Assembly: GCA_031359995.1 (NCBI GenBank)
Contig: JANMAT010000230.1
Span: 1 to 40,877, forward strand
Source of the DNA: JANMAT01 sp031359995
GTDB lineage: Bacteria > Actinomycetota > Acidimicrobiia > Acidimicrobiales > Ilumatobacteraceae
DNA: 40,877 nt
Direction: 5' to 3'
The translations under genes and the position numbers were made by a program. Shown one piece after another: positions 23,684-31,994 of this stretch. Position 1 is the stretch's first letter; each line of letters starts with the position of its first letter. The notes beneath the pieces are model-generated. The model worked only from the letters and a program-made list of their open reading frames with translations, had not been told where the DNA came from and did not search any database.

Positions 23684-24715
23684 TCAGCCGGCGGCGCGCA
23701 CCGTCTCGGCGACCTTGGCCCACTTGGGCACCGACGCCGGATCGTTGCGCAACGACTCCTCGGCCAGGTACATGACGAGCCGGGTCGCCTTGCCGCGATA
23801 GCGCTCCACCAGGCGGGTGCCCATCTCGTCCCACGGGCAGGCGATGGCGAAGTGGTCGAGGATGTCGTCGGTGATCAGGCTCATGAGCGTGGCCATGTCG
23901 CCGGCGCGCAGCGCGTCGTTCAGTTTGGCCGAGATGCCCTCGTAGCCGAGGTCGTCGAACTGGAACGCGTAGTTCTTCGTGCTGCCGTAGAAACCGACCT
24001 GGCGGCGGGCCCGTTCCACCAGCGGAGCGCGCTCGGCGGGCGTGTCGCCCGGCGCGGCGAACACCGGCACGATCAGGTCGACGGCGCTCGCCTCGCGCCC
24101 TGTGCGGGCCGAGCCCTCGGCGACCCACGGCAGCAGGCGGTTGTCGAGGTAGTGCGTGGAGTGGAGCGGGTGCACGTGGATGCCGTCGACCACCTCGCCG
24201 GCCATCTTGCACATCCACGGCCCCACCGCAGAGATGTCGACCTTGATGTCGCCGTGGTCGTGCCGGCGCGGCGCCCAGTCGCGCGGCAGCAGGCTCAGCT
24301 TGTAGTAGGGGCCGTCGTGGCTGAGCTGGTCACCGTTGAACGCCCGCAGGCACGCCTGCACCGCCTGCACGTAGTCCTTCATGCGCGGGCCGGGCGGATC
24401 GAAGGCCACGCCGTAGCGCCGCTCCACATGGGCCTTCACCTGACTGCCGAGTCCCAGGCGGAAGCGACCACCGGTGTTCTCGGCCAGCTCCCACGCCAGC
24501 GCGGCGGCCACCATGGGGCTGCGCGGGAACGCCACCGCGATGCCGGTGGTGAACGTGAGCGACGGTGCTGCCTGTGCGGCGGTGGCGATCGACATCCACG
24601 GCGTCTGGCTCGTCTCGGTGAACAGCATCCCCGAGAAGTTGGCCGCCTCGATCGTGCGGGCCAGCTCGGCCGCCCCGGCCCACGTCGTGGCCCCCGTCAT
24701 CAGATCGAACTCCAT
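23684..24715 (-). CDS. LLM-class (F420-type) oxidoreductase, TIGR03617-like
   Basis: 343-residue luciferase-like oxidoreductase. Landmarks: FSGMLFTETSQTPWMSIA near 28-45, TTGIAVAFPRSPMV, RFRLGLGSQVKAHVERRYGV around 84-103, then KVDISAVGPWMCKMAGEVVD and the C-terminal substrate region with CPWDEMGTRLVERY. The pattern fits the F420-dependent subgroup common in mycobacteria and relatives. ATG 24715 has GGAAGGGG 7-14 nt upstream. It is divergent from another LLM gene at 24804. Substrate unknown. The two genes are not close copies of each other. Confidence 0.85.
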   Translation of the reverse strand: MEFDLMTGATTWAGAAELARTIEAANFSGMLFTETSQTPWMSIATAAQAAPSLTFTTGIAVAFPRSPMVAAALAWELAENTGGRFRLGLGSQVKAHVERRYGVAFDPPGPRMKDYVQAVQACLRAFNGDQLSHDGPYYKLSLLPRDWAPRRHDHGDIKVDISAVGPWMCKMAGEVVDGIHVHPLHSTHYLDNRLLPWVAEGSARTGREASAVDLIVPVFAAPGDTPAERAPLVERARRQVGFYGSTKNYAFQFDDLGYEGISAKLNDALRAGDMATLMSLITDDILDHFAIACPWDEMGTRLVERYRGKATRLVMYLAEESLRNDPASVPKWAKVAETVRAAG

Positions 24716-24803
24716 GTCCGGACCCCTTCCCCCGTGTCCCCGCCATCGTGTGTAGCACGTCGGGGCGCCCGGCGGGATTTCCCCCCGGCATGACGGGTCC
24801 GCG

Positions 24804-25709
24804 ATGCTCCCCGGCGTGACGAAGCCTGCGGTCGATCTCGGTCCCATCGGCATCTGGTACGGCGGCATCGACGCCCTGCCCACACCCGAGGCGCAACGCG
24901 CCGCGCAGCTCATCGAGGAGCTCGGCTTCGGCGCGCTCTGGCTGGCCGAGGCCGTGGGTCGCGACCCGTTCGTCGCCTCGGCCGTGTTGCTGTCGGCCAC
25001 GAAGACGCTGAAGCTCGCCACCGGCATCGCCAACATCTACGCCCGCGACGCCATGACGATGGTCGCCGGCCAGAAGACGCTGGCCGAGGCCTTCCCCGGG
25101 CGCTTCCTGCTCGGCATGGGCGTGAGCCACGCCCATCTGGTGGCCGGCGTGCGCAAGATCGACTGGTCGAAGCCGTACAGCTACATGGCCAACTACCTCG
25201 ACCGCATGGACAAGGCGCGCTACATGGCCGTCGGCCCCAACGACGACCCGGGCCGCGTGCTCGCCGCCCTCGGGCCCAAGATGCTGGAGCTGTCGGCCAC
25301 GCGCGCCAACGGCGCTCACCCCTACTTCCAGACGCCCGACCACACGAAGTACTCGCGCGACATCATGGGTCCCGACGCGCTGCTGGCACCGGAGCAGATG
25401 GTGGTGCTGGAGACCGACCCGACCGAGGCCCGCCGCATCGCCCGCATGGGCATGCACATCTACCTCGGCCTGCCGAACTACTACAACAACCTGAAGCGTT
25501 GCGGCTTCGAGGAATCCGACTGGGCCGACGGCGGCAGCGACCGCCTCGTCGACGCCATCGTGGCATGGGGCACCGAGGAGCAGATCGCCGCGCGCGTCGC
25601 CGAGCACCGCGCCGCAGGCGCCGACCACGTGTGCGTGCAGATCCTGCAGGACGGCCGCGGCCTGCCCGAGGCCCAGCTGCGCCGCCTGGCCCCCGCCCTC
25701 ACCGCCTGA
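24804..25709 (+). CDS. LLM-class (F420-type) oxidoreductase, TIGR03620-like
   Basis: 301-residue luciferase-like oxidoreductase. It begins with GPIGIWYGGIDALPTPEAQR and has GFGALWLAEAVGRDPF, LATGIANIYARDAMTM, RFLLGMGVSHAHLVAG and RIARMGMHIYLGLPNYYNNL, the signature set of a mycobacterial-type F420-dependent subgroup. ATG 24804 is used; GTG 24816 (VTKPAVDLG) is an equally plausible start. Neither has a clear Shine-Dalgarno. It is convergent with the TetR gene, with the structured repeat copy B in between. Substrate unknown. Confidence 0.84.
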   Translation: MLPGVTKPAVDLGPIGIWYGGIDALPTPEAQRAAQLIEELGFGALWLAEAVGRDPFVASAVLLSATKTLKLATGIANIYARDAMTMVAGQKTLAEAFPGRFLLGMGVSHAHLVAGVRKIDWSKPYSYMANYLDRMDKARYMAVGPNDDPGRVLAALGPKMLELSATRANGAHPYFQTPDHTKYSRDIMGPDALLAPEQMVVLETDPTEARRIARMGMHIYLGLPNYYNNLKRCGFEESDWADGGSDRLVDAIVAWGTEEQIAARVAEHRAAGADHVCVQILQDGRGLPEAQLRRLAPALTA

Positions 25710-25726
25710 GCTGCCCTCCGGTCGAC

Positions 25727-25775
25727 GCTCTGTTTGCGCGAAACCCCCGCCGGCGCCGGACCGCGCAACAAGAGC
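25727..25775. repeat. Structured repeat, copy B (terminator-like)
   Basis: Core 25731-25775 matches copy A at 42 of 45 positions. The stem TTGCGCG (25734-25740) pairs with CGCGCAA (25762-25768), and in this copy pairing extends outward (GCTC with GAGC, two single-base bulges). The loop begins AAACCCCCGCCGG. It lies between the convergent LLM and TetR genes, the same context as copy A. Confidence 0.7.
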
Positions 25776-25820
25776 GCACGAGGGGCAACAACGAGCCGGG
25801 GCCGGCCGACGGCCGGAGCG

Positions 25821-26417
25821 TCAGTGGGGGGCGATGCCGGTGAGGAACACGTTGGTGAGCTGTTCGCCGATGGTCGCCATGTCGTCGCCGCGTGCACGCA
25901 ACCAGCGGGTGCTGCCGAAAACCATGTCGAACAGGGCCACCGCGCCGACCTCGGGATCGAGATCAGGCCGCACGCGGCCCTGCTGCTGGCCGGCCTTCAG
26001 GGCGTCCACGACCATGGTGAGCAGTCCGAGGCGCTGCGTCTCGACGAAGGCCAGCCGCGAGATCTCGGCGAAGTGGTGGGCGTCGTTGCGGAAGATGCGG
26101 GCCTGCTCGGGGCGCTGCGCCGCCTCGGCGAATGACACCAGCATCACCTGGCGGACCCGTTCGAGCGGGTCGTCCACCGTGTCGACGATGCGCCCGAACC
26201 GCACATCGAGGTCGTCGACCACCGGCCGCAGGACCTCCTCGATCATCTGATCCTTCGATTCGAAGTGGTGGTACAGGCTGCCCGACAGGATGCCGACCTC
26301 CTGGCCGATGTCGCGGACCGTGGCGTTCATGATCCCCTTGTCGGCGAACACGCGCGCCGCGACCACGAGGATCTCGTGGCGCCGGGTGGATGTCGTCGAT
26401 GCCTTCGTTCCGCTCAT
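25821..26417 (-). CDS. TetR family regulator, KstR2-like
   Basis: 198-residue TetR/AcrR repressor. The N-terminal DNA-binding domain (about 12-58) has RRHEILVVAARVFADKGI, ATVRDIGQEVGILSGSLYHH and FESKDQMIEEVL. The ILSGSLYHHF block is the style of KstR2 and related regulators of ring/CoA catabolism. The C-terminal ligand domain includes EQARIFRNDAHHFAEI. ATG 26417 overlaps the stop of the upstream Rieske oxygenase gene (ATGA), so the repressor is cotranscribed with it and probably controls the operon. The ligand is unknown, perhaps a CoA thioester. Confidence 0.85.
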   Translation of the reverse strand: MSGTKASTTSTRRHEILVVAARVFADKGIMNATVRDIGQEVGILSGSLYHHFESKDQMIEEVLRPVVDDLDVRFGRIVDTVDDPLERVRQVMLVSFAEAAQRPEQARIFRNDAHHFAEISRLAFVETQRLGLLTMVVDALKAGQQQGRVRPDLDPEVGAVALFDMVFGSTRWLRARGDDMATIGEQLTNVFLTGIAPH

Positions 26418-27580
26418 TCGTCGCTCACGTAGTTGCCGGCCTCGACCGTTACCAACGCATCGTCGTCAGTGAAGGCCACACCGACCGGATCGCCGCCGTC
26501 GGCCACCGCCTGCAGCTGGGTCCGGTACTGACGGCGCACCATGCTCACGCCGCGGTCGCTGGCGGCGAGGCGCTCCTCGGAGTGCCGCGTGATGGCGCCC
26601 TGCCCGACCTGGGCCTCGTAGTCGCCCGGGTAGAGCTGGTGCTCGGCCCCGGTGAGATCGAACCACGTGCGGTCACCGGCGTACACCGGCAGGCCCTGGG
26701 CGGGTTGACCCTTGCGCTTGCGCACCATCGCGTAGACCTTGGTCGTGGTGTCGTCGATCGGGACGGCCCACGACAGGTTGTTCGTCTTGCCCAGCACGCT
26801 GAGCGTGGGCGTCGGGATGATGCGCATGTTGGGCACGCGCACCTCGGTGACGCGTTGCAGCACGCGACCGTCGGTGAGCCGGCGCACCTGGGTGCTGGCC
26901 ACGCCGGTGGCCGTCTCGCGCCAGTCGACCGACGGCCAGTTCTGCAGGTCGGGGTGGAACTGCGGCCCCGAGATGGCGTTGTGGAGGATGAACACGTGGA
27001 ACGCGTCCATGGCGTTCTCGTGGGTCTGGAACCAGTTGCACGGTGCCGTGACCGGCCCACCGAAGGCGAAGTGGTCGATGACCACGAGCTCCTCGTCGGC
27101 GGTCATGTCCTGGAAGATGTCGAACCGGGGGAACACCGGCTGCTTGTCGGGCGGGCCCATGTACGTGAACAACAGGCCGCCGAACTCGTGCACCGGGTAC
27201 CACGGCTGGCGGTATCGGTCGCGGTTGCGGCCCCGGTCGGGTTCGCACGGTTGATCGAGACAGACGCCCTCGGTGTCGAACAGCCAGCCGTGGTAGCAGC
27301 AGCGGATGCCGTCGTCTTCCACCTTGCCGTAGTGCAGCGTGGTGCCCCGGTGGCAGCAACGCGGGTACAACAGGCCTGGGCGCCCCACACCATCGCGGAA
27401 CAGCACGAGATCTTCGCCGAGCATGCGCACGGTGGCCGGCCGCGTGGTCGCCTCCTCGCGGCGGGCGAACGGCTGCCAGTAGCGCCGCAGCAGCTCGCCA
27501 CCGGGCGTGCCCGGCCCGACGGCGACGAGGTCGTGGTCGTGGGTCGGTGTCGGTCGTCCGTAGGCGCGGCCGTCGTCCAT
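26414..27580 (-). CDS. Rieske non-heme iron oxygenase, alpha subunit
   Basis: 388-residue ring-hydroxylating or O-demethylating oxygenase. The Rieske [2Fe-2S] ligands are Cys75-x-His77 (CCHRG) and Cys94-x2-His97 (CCYHGW). The mononuclear iron site is HENAMDAFHVFILH, with Asp192 bridging and His195 and His200 as ligands. The ~390-residue length and single-subunit form resemble vanillate/phthalate-type (group I) oxygenases. No reductase is adjacent, so electrons must come from elsewhere. ATG 27580 has no Shine-Dalgarno; TAGCGT ends 7 nt before it, suggesting a leaderless mRNA. The KstR2-like gene follows with a 4-bp overlap. The substrate is unknown. Confidence 0.9.
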   Translation of the reverse strand: MDDGRAYGRPTPTHDHDLVAVGPGTPGGELLRRYWQPFARREEATTRPATVRMLGEDLVLFRDGVGRPGLLYPRCCHRGTTLHYGKVEDDGIRCCYHGWLFDTEGVCLDQPCEPDRGRNRDRYRQPWYPVHEFGGLLFTYMGPPDKQPVFPRFDIFQDMTADEELVVIDHFAFGGPVTAPCNWFQTHENAMDAFHVFILHNAISGPQFHPDLQNWPSVDWRETATGVASTQVRRLTDGRVLQRVTEVRVPNMRIIPTPTLSVLGKTNNLSWAVPIDDTTTKVYAMVRKRKGQPAQGLPVYAGDRTWFDLTGAEHQLYPGDYEAQVGQGAITRHSEERLAASDRGVSMVRRQYRTQLQAVADGGDPVGVAFTDDDALVTVEAGNYVSDE

Positions 27581-27586
27581 GGCCGA

Positions 27587-27592
27587 ACGCTA
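27587..27592 (-). promoter_or_regulatory. -10 box TAGCGT, Rieske oxygenase gene
   Basis: TAGCGT lies 6 nt upstream of ATG 27580, placing the expected transcription start at or next to the A of ATG. No Shine-Dalgarno is present, consistent with a leaderless transcript. Confidence 0.5.
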
Positions 27593-27630
27593 GTGAGTCA
27601 AGGCCCGCGGCGCCCGCTGGCGCGCCGGTG

Positions 27631-28656
27631 TCAGTCGGCCGGCGGTGGGCCGCTCGACCCGCGCACCACCAGCTCGACCGGGAGCACCACCTGACGCCCT
27701 TCGCTCGTGTCGCCCAGGGCCATGCGCACCGCCAGGCGACCCTTGCGGGCGAAGTCCTGGCGCACCGTGGTGAGCGGCGGTTCGACGGCGAACGCGGTGG
27801 CGCTGTCGTCGAAGCCCACGACCGACACGTCGGCCGGCACCTGCAACCCGATGGACCGGGCGGCGCGCACCACACCGGCGCCGAGCTCGTCGGACATGGC
27901 CAGCACGCCCGTGGGGCGGTCGGGCCGGTCGAGGAGGGCGCGGATGCGGGCGTTGAACTCGTCGAGCTCGAGGTCGCCGCCCGCGACGACCGTGGCCGCA
28001 TCGGGGTCGACCCCGGCGGCGGCCAGCGCGTCGCGGTAGCCGAGCAGGCGCAGATCGACCACCTCGTGGTAGGTGTCGGCGGCCGCGCTCATCGTGACGA
28101 TGGCCAGGCGCCGGTGGCCGAGGCCGAGCAGGTGGGCGGCCGCGGCGCGGGCCCCGCCCCGGTCGTCGATGCCCACGAAGAGGTCGTCGACCCCGGGTGA
28201 GCCGTCGAGCAGCACGACCGGCAGCCGACGGTCCTCGACCACGCGCCGGCGCAGCCGGTCGGTGGAGGCGCAGTGGAAGATGACGCCGTCGACGAGCGCG
28301 GTGCGCAGCACGTCGGGGCGGCCCTCGGCCGGGGTGCGGGCGGGGATGAGGACGAGCGCCAGCCCTTCGTCCTCACAGACCTCGGCCACGCCTTCGAGCA
28401 TCAGTCGGTTGGCGGCGTCGTTCACCGCATAGCGCAGGGTGTCCTGCACGAGACCGATGGCGCCGACGCGGCCGCCGCGGAGCGAGCGGGCCGCCGGGTC
28501 GGGCCCGGCGTACCCGAGCTCGTCGGCGGCGGCGAGGATCCGGTTGCGGAGCTCCTCGCTGAGCTGGTCGGGCCGGTTGAACGCGTTGGAGACCGTGCTG
28601 CGGGACACGCCGAGTCGGGTGGCCAGCGTCTGCAGGGTCACCCGTTCGTCGGTCAT
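27631..28656 (-). CDS. LacI family transcriptional regulator
   Basis: 341-residue LacI/GalR repressor. The N-terminal helix-turn-helix and hinge are VTLQTLATRLGVSRSTVSNA, NRPDQLSEELRNRILAAADE and LGYAGPDPAARSLR. The periplasmic-binding-like effector domain follows (GAIGLVQDTL, DGVIFHCAST, GHRRLAIVTM, ADVSVVGFDDS). A sugar or nucleoside ligand is usual for the family. Decayed sugar-use genes lie 3-5 kb away, but no regulon can be named. ATG 28656 has TACGAT ending 8 nt before it (leaderless). Divergent from a small hypothetical gene; a 10-bp direct repeat CTGCATCGAT occurs at 28695-28704 and 28729-28738. Confidence 0.9.
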   Translation of the reverse strand: MTDERVTLQTLATRLGVSRSTVSNAFNRPDQLSEELRNRILAAADELGYAGPDPAARSLRGGRVGAIGLVQDTLRYAVNDAANRLMLEGVAEVCEDEGLALVLIPARTPAEGRPDVLRTALVDGVIFHCASTDRLRRRVVEDRRLPVVLLDGSPGVDDLFVGIDDRGGARAAAAHLLGLGHRRLAIVTMSAAADTYHEVVDLRLLGYRDALAAAGVDPDAATVVAGGDLELDEFNARIRALLDRPDRPTGVLAMSDELGAGVVRAARSIGLQVPADVSVVGFDDSATAFAVEPPLTTVRQDFARKGRLAVRMALGDTSEGRQVVLPVELVVRGSSGPPPAD

Positions 28657-28663
28657 GGGCCTG

Positions 28664-28669
28664 ATCGTA
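28664..28669 (-). promoter_or_regulatory. -10 box TACGAT, LacI regulator gene
   Basis: TACGAT lies 7 nt upstream of ATG 28656 and no Shine-Dalgarno is present, consistent with leaderless transcription. Confidence 0.5.
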
Positions 28670-28721
28670 AAGATCGCGGCGACGGTTGCCCTTTCTGCAT
28701 CGATTGAGCATCCTGATGTCC

Positions 28722-28955
28722 ATGACGACTGCATCGATCCAGAACTCCACCCGGGCCGCCGGGCGCGTCGCCTTCTGGTGGCACGCCGCCGACCTGCACG
28801 GCCAGGCCGACCTGGTCGACGACGGCTTCGTGGCCAGCGCCGACGACGCCACCGTCGTGGCGTGCCTCTTCGGCCACCTCGGCGATGCCGAGCGCCAGGA
28901 GCTGCTGTGGGCCGCCGGCCAGGTGGACGACGTCACCGACGCGGCCGCGGCCTGA
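28722..28955 (+). CDS. Small hypothetical protein
   Basis: 77-residue protein (MTTASIQNSTRAAGRVAFWW...) with no family I recognise. It is acidic and alanine-rich, with a HAADLHGQADLVDDGF segment, a hydrophobic DATVVACLFGHLG helix and a C-terminal acidic tail. No signal peptide, no membrane helix and one Cys. ATG 28722 is chosen; ATG 28716 is in frame and possible. Codon use is like that of neighbouring real genes. It is divergent from LacI (65 bp apart) and convergent with the MDR gene (13-bp gap). Function unknown. Confidence 0.5.
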   Translation: MTTASIQNSTRAAGRVAFWWHAADLHGQADLVDDGFVASADDATVVACLFGHLGDAERQELLWAAGQVDDVTDAAAA

Positions 28956-28968
28956 GCCGGGCACCGGG

Positions 28969-29937
28969 TCAGGGCACCAGCACGATCTTGCCGACGGCCC
29001 GACGGGTCAGCAGCTCCGACAGCACGGCGCCGGCATCGCTCAGCGGGCGCTCGAACGGCGCGACCGGTCGCAGGTCGCCACGACCGATGGCCGCCACCAC
29101 CTCGGCGATGAGGGCGCGGTTCTCGTCGGGGTGACGGCCCACCCAGCCGCCCCACTCCACACCCACGACCGTGCGGTTGTTGAGCAGCACCAGGTTCAGC
29201 GGCACGCGGCCGATGCCGGCGGTGAAGCCGATCACCAGGAACCGACCGTCGAACTTCAGCGCCCGCAGCGCCGCCTCCGACAGGTCGCCACCGACCACGT
29301 CGTACACGAGGTCGATGCCCTGGCCGTCGGTGAGCTCACGGGCGCGGGTCTTCACATCCTCGGCCGGGTCGATGGCGGCGAACGCGCCGGCCTGCAGCGC
29401 CAGCGCCCGCTTCTCCTCCGACGACGCGACGGCGATCACCCGGGCACCGAGCGAACGGGCCACGTCGATGGCGGCCAGCCCCACGCCACCACCGGCCCCG
29501 GTCACCAGCATGACCTCGCCGGGTCGCACCGTGGTGCGGTGCGTGAGGGCGAACCACGCCGTGCCGTACACCTGCAGGAACGACGCGCCCCGGGCGAAGT
29601 CGACGTTGTCGGGCAGGCGCACGAGCTGCGTCGGCTTGGCGATGAGCGTGTCGGCGAACGCCCCCACGCCGGTGGACGCGAACACCCGGTCGCCCACCTG
29701 CCACTCGGTCACACCCTCGCCCACCGCGTCGACCACGCCGGCACACTCGCCGCCCGGCGTGTACGGCGGCTTCAACGGGAACTGGTACTTGCCGGACACG
29801 GTGAGCCCGTCCACGAAGCTGGCGCCGGCCGCCTTGACCGCCACCCGCACCTGGCCCAGCCCGGGATCGGGGGTGGGCCGCTCCTCGACCACGAGGTCGT
29901 CGACGTTCCCGATGGCATGACAGATCACGGCGCGCAT
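28969..29937 (-). CDS. NADPH:quinone oxidoreductase-type MDR
   Basis: 322-residue zinc-free medium-chain dehydrogenase/reductase. The GroES-like N-terminal domain includes VKAAGASFVDGLTVSGKYQF and PGGECAGVVDAVGEGVTEW. The Rossmann domain has VMLVTGAGGGVGLAAIDVAR (about 139-158) with the quinone-reductase AGGGVG pattern, and KFDGRFLVIGFTAG. No structural-zinc Cys cluster is present. It probably reduces quinones, enones or enoyl thioesters with NADPH. ATG 29937 has TAGGGT ending 8 nt before it and no Shine-Dalgarno. It is divergent from a crotonase gene 141 bp away. Confidence 0.88.
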   Translation of the reverse strand: MRAVICHAIGNVDDLVVEERPTPDPGLGQVRVAVKAAGASFVDGLTVSGKYQFPLKPPYTPGGECAGVVDAVGEGVTEWQVGDRVFASTGVGAFADTLIAKPTQLVRLPDNVDFARGASFLQVYGTAWFALTHRTTVRPGEVMLVTGAGGGVGLAAIDVARSLGARVIAVASSEEKRALALQAGAFAAIDPAEDVKTRARELTDGQGIDLVYDVVGGDLSEAALRALKFDGRFLVIGFTAGIGRVPLNLVLLNNRTVVGVEWGGWVGRHPDENRALIAEVVAAIGRGDLRPVAPFERPLSDAGAVLSELLTRRAVGKIVLVP

Positions 29938-29944
29938 GGCGCCG

Positions 29945-29950
29945 ACCCTA
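29945..29950 (-). promoter_or_regulatory. -10 box TAGGGT, MDR gene
   Basis: TAGGGT lies 7 nt upstream of ATG 29937 without a Shine-Dalgarno, consistent with a leaderless transcript. Confidence 0.5.
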
Positions 29951-30078
29951 GGCACGTCGAACCGAGGTCCCCAAGGCACCGGAACGGTGCCGCCCGGTCA
30001 TCAGGACGCGGGCCGTGCCGTCGCCGGGCGCTGTGTGCTAGGCCATCGAGCAGATCGGCTCGATCATGGGGGATGACG

Positions 30079-30816
30079 ATGAGCGACGACCTGGTGCTGC
30101 GGACCGACTCGAACGGGCTGGCCACGCTGACGCTGAACCGGCCCGAGAAGCTGAACGCGCTCACGTCGGCGTCGTTCGTGCAGCTGCGCGGCCACATCGA
30201 CGCCATCGCCGCCGACGACAGCATCGGGTGCGTCGTGCTCACCGGCGCGGGCCGCTCGTTCTGCGCCGGCAACGATCTGAACGGCATCGCCGCCGGCGAC
30301 AAGCCGCCCACGAAGCACCACGCGTCAGAGACGGTGGAGGCGCTGGAGCGGTTGCCCCAGCCGACCATCGCCCGCATCCACGGGCACTGCTTCACCGGCG
30401 GGCTCGAGCTGGCCCTCGCCTGCGACATCCTGGTGGCCGCCGAGACCACCAAGATGGGCGATACCCACGGCCAGTGGGGTCTGGCGCCGGTGTGGGGCAT
30501 GTCGGTGCGCCTGCCCGAGCGCGTCGGCCGCTCCATGGCCAAGGAGCTGATGTTCACCGCCCGCCGCGTCGACGGTCGTGAGGCCGAGCGCATCGGTCTG
30601 GTCGACCACTGCGTCGCCGACGACGAGCTCGGGGCCTACGTGGCCGGGCTCGCCGCCGAGATCCTGAAGAACTCGTGGGGTACGAGCCGCATCGACAAGG
30701 CCCTCATCGCCGACGGGCTCGACCGCCCCCGCACCGACGCGCTCGCCCACGAGCGCACGATGCCCCACGGGCTGCCGTCCGACATGGCCGAGCGCATGCG
30801 GGCCGGCGGCCGCTGA
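30079..30816 (+). CDS. Enoyl-CoA hydratase/isomerase family protein
   Basis: 245-residue crotonase-fold protein that binds CoA thioesters. Landmarks: LTLNRPEKLNALTSASF, the oxyanion-hole segment GRSFCAGNDL, and HGHCFTGGLELALACDILVA, in which Glu110 matches crotonase Glu144. Twenty residues later, where crotonase has its second catalytic Glu (Glu164), this protein has His130 (MGDTHGQWGLAPVWG). So hydratase chemistry is uncertain, and an isomerase, hydrolase or other crotonase activity is possible. ATG 30079 is preferred because GGGGG sits 7-11 nt upstream; ATG 30073 is in frame but too close to it. Confidence 0.85.
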   Translation: MSDDLVLRTDSNGLATLTLNRPEKLNALTSASFVQLRGHIDAIAADDSIGCVVLTGAGRSFCAGNDLNGIAAGDKPPTKHHASETVEALERLPQPTIARIHGHCFTGGLELALACDILVAAETTKMGDTHGQWGLAPVWGMSVRLPERVGRSMAKELMFTARRVDGREAERIGLVDHCVADDELGAYVAGLAAEILKNSWGTSRIDKALIADGLDRPRTDALAHERTMPHGLPSDMAERMRAGGR

Positions 30817-30836
30817 GGTCTCGCCGCCCGCCGGGC

Positions 30837-31517
30837 TCAGTCGGGCAGGCCGCGGTGCTCGACCTGGATGAAGGTGGCCCTGGCCGACGCGAACCGGTGC
30901 TCGCCCGACCACGCGTCGGCCTCGAGGTACAGCTTGCGGCCGTCGCGTCTTGCCAGCCGGGCCCGGAACGCCAGTTCGGTGTGCAGCGGCGTGGGCGCCT
31001 CGTAGCGCACGTACAGGTCGCCGGTGAACGCGACGGTCTGCTGCAGCGTGAGCACGAACCCGAACACGTCGTCGAAGATGGCGGCCACGACGCCACCGTG
31101 CGAACGGCCCGGCGCGCCCTCGTGGGCCGCCTTGAGCGTGCACCGTCCGACGGCGTCGCCGCCCTCGTGGGTGACGACGAGGTCGACGCCCCACGGGCTC
31201 GCCGCGCCCGAGATCGGACGATCGGGGAACGAGGTCATGACCTCGCCGTCGGCCGGCACCTCGACGAAGACCACGTTCTGCATGTCGGAGCCGGGACGAC
31301 TGCGCACGCCGCCCTTGTCGAGCGTGGCGGCGAGCTCCTCGACCAAGGCCACCACGTGGGTCAGCAGCTCGGGCGATGCGTGATGACCCACCAGCGCATG
31401 CCCCAGGTGGCGCACGGCCGACCCGGCCCGGGCCCGCAGTTCCTCGTCGTCCTGCACTTCGTCATGCACGTCGTCCACGAAGCGTCGATGGTGGCACAGC
31501 GACCGCGCCGCCGGCAC
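30837..31517 (-). CDS. PaaI-type hotdog thioesterase
   Basis: 226-residue protein whose C-terminal ~130 residues form a hotdog thioesterase domain, with GAPGRSHGGVVAAIFDDVFG carrying the HGG segment and acidic residue of PaaI-type enzymes that hydrolyse acyl- or aryl-acyl-CoAs. The N-terminal ~90 residues are a helical extension (ELLTHVVALVEELAATLD). GTG 31517 is the longest sensible start; a shorter start would leave the thioesterase domain intact. It is convergent with the crotonase gene (20-bp gap), and its 5' end meets the remnant of a Gfo/Idh/MocA gene. Confidence 0.75.
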   Translation of the reverse strand: MPAARSLCHHRRFVDDVHDEVQDDEELRARAGSAVRHLGHALVGHHASPELLTHVVALVEELAATLDKGGVRSRPGSDMQNVVFVEVPADGEVMTSFPDRPISGAASPWGVDLVVTHEGGDAVGRCTLKAAHEGAPGRSHGGVVAAIFDDVFGFVLTLQQTVAFTGDLYVRYEAPTPLHTELAFRARLARRDGRKLYLEADAWSGEHRFASARATFIQVEHRGLPD

Positions 31518-31987
31518 CTCCGCCGTGGCGGCGGCCCGCCACCACGGGGTCGAGCGGGCCGACGCGTCGTACGAGTCGATGCTGGCCGACGGCGCGGGTC
31601 GCCGATGTGGCCGATGCCACCGACCGCCACGTCATGGTCGGCTTCATCAAGCGCTTCGCACCGTGCTACCGCCACGTGGCCGAGGTGATGGCCGACACTG
31701 ACCGCTTCGGCACCCCGATGGCGTTCCGCACGACGTTCGCCTTCTCGCCGTGGACCGACCAGCTGCGCGAGGACCCGCCGCGATGGCAGGGCCTCGACGA
31801 GGACACGGTCGTGATCGAGGCGGCCACGTCGACCGGCTCAGGCGCTCAGCGTGACCTCTACCAGCGAGGCTTCGTGGGCGAGGTCGCCCACTTCCTCACC
31901 TGTGTGGCCGACGGGCGCGCTCCCCGACCGTCGGCCCGCGACAACATCGCCACGATGGAGCTGTGCGAGCGGTTGCTCGCCGTGTGA
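31516..31987 (+). pseudogene. Decayed Gfo/Idh/MocA-family oxidoreductase
   Basis: Two pieces in different frames resemble one dehydrogenase. The first (about 31525-31595) reads AVAAARHHGVERADASYESM, then LADG, as in the NAD-binding domain. The second (about 31596-31987) reads RHVMVGFIKRFAPCYRHVAE, then FGTPMAFRTTFAFSPWTD and the C-terminal GEVAHFLTCVADGRAPRPSA followed by RDN. The Rossmann glycine motif and the EKP active-site region are missing, and a frameshift with deletion separates the pieces. It is a clear remnant of a sugar/inositol-type dehydrogenase and sits tail-to-tail with a GH3 pseudogene. Confidence 0.7.
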
Positions 31988-31994
31988 GCGCGAC

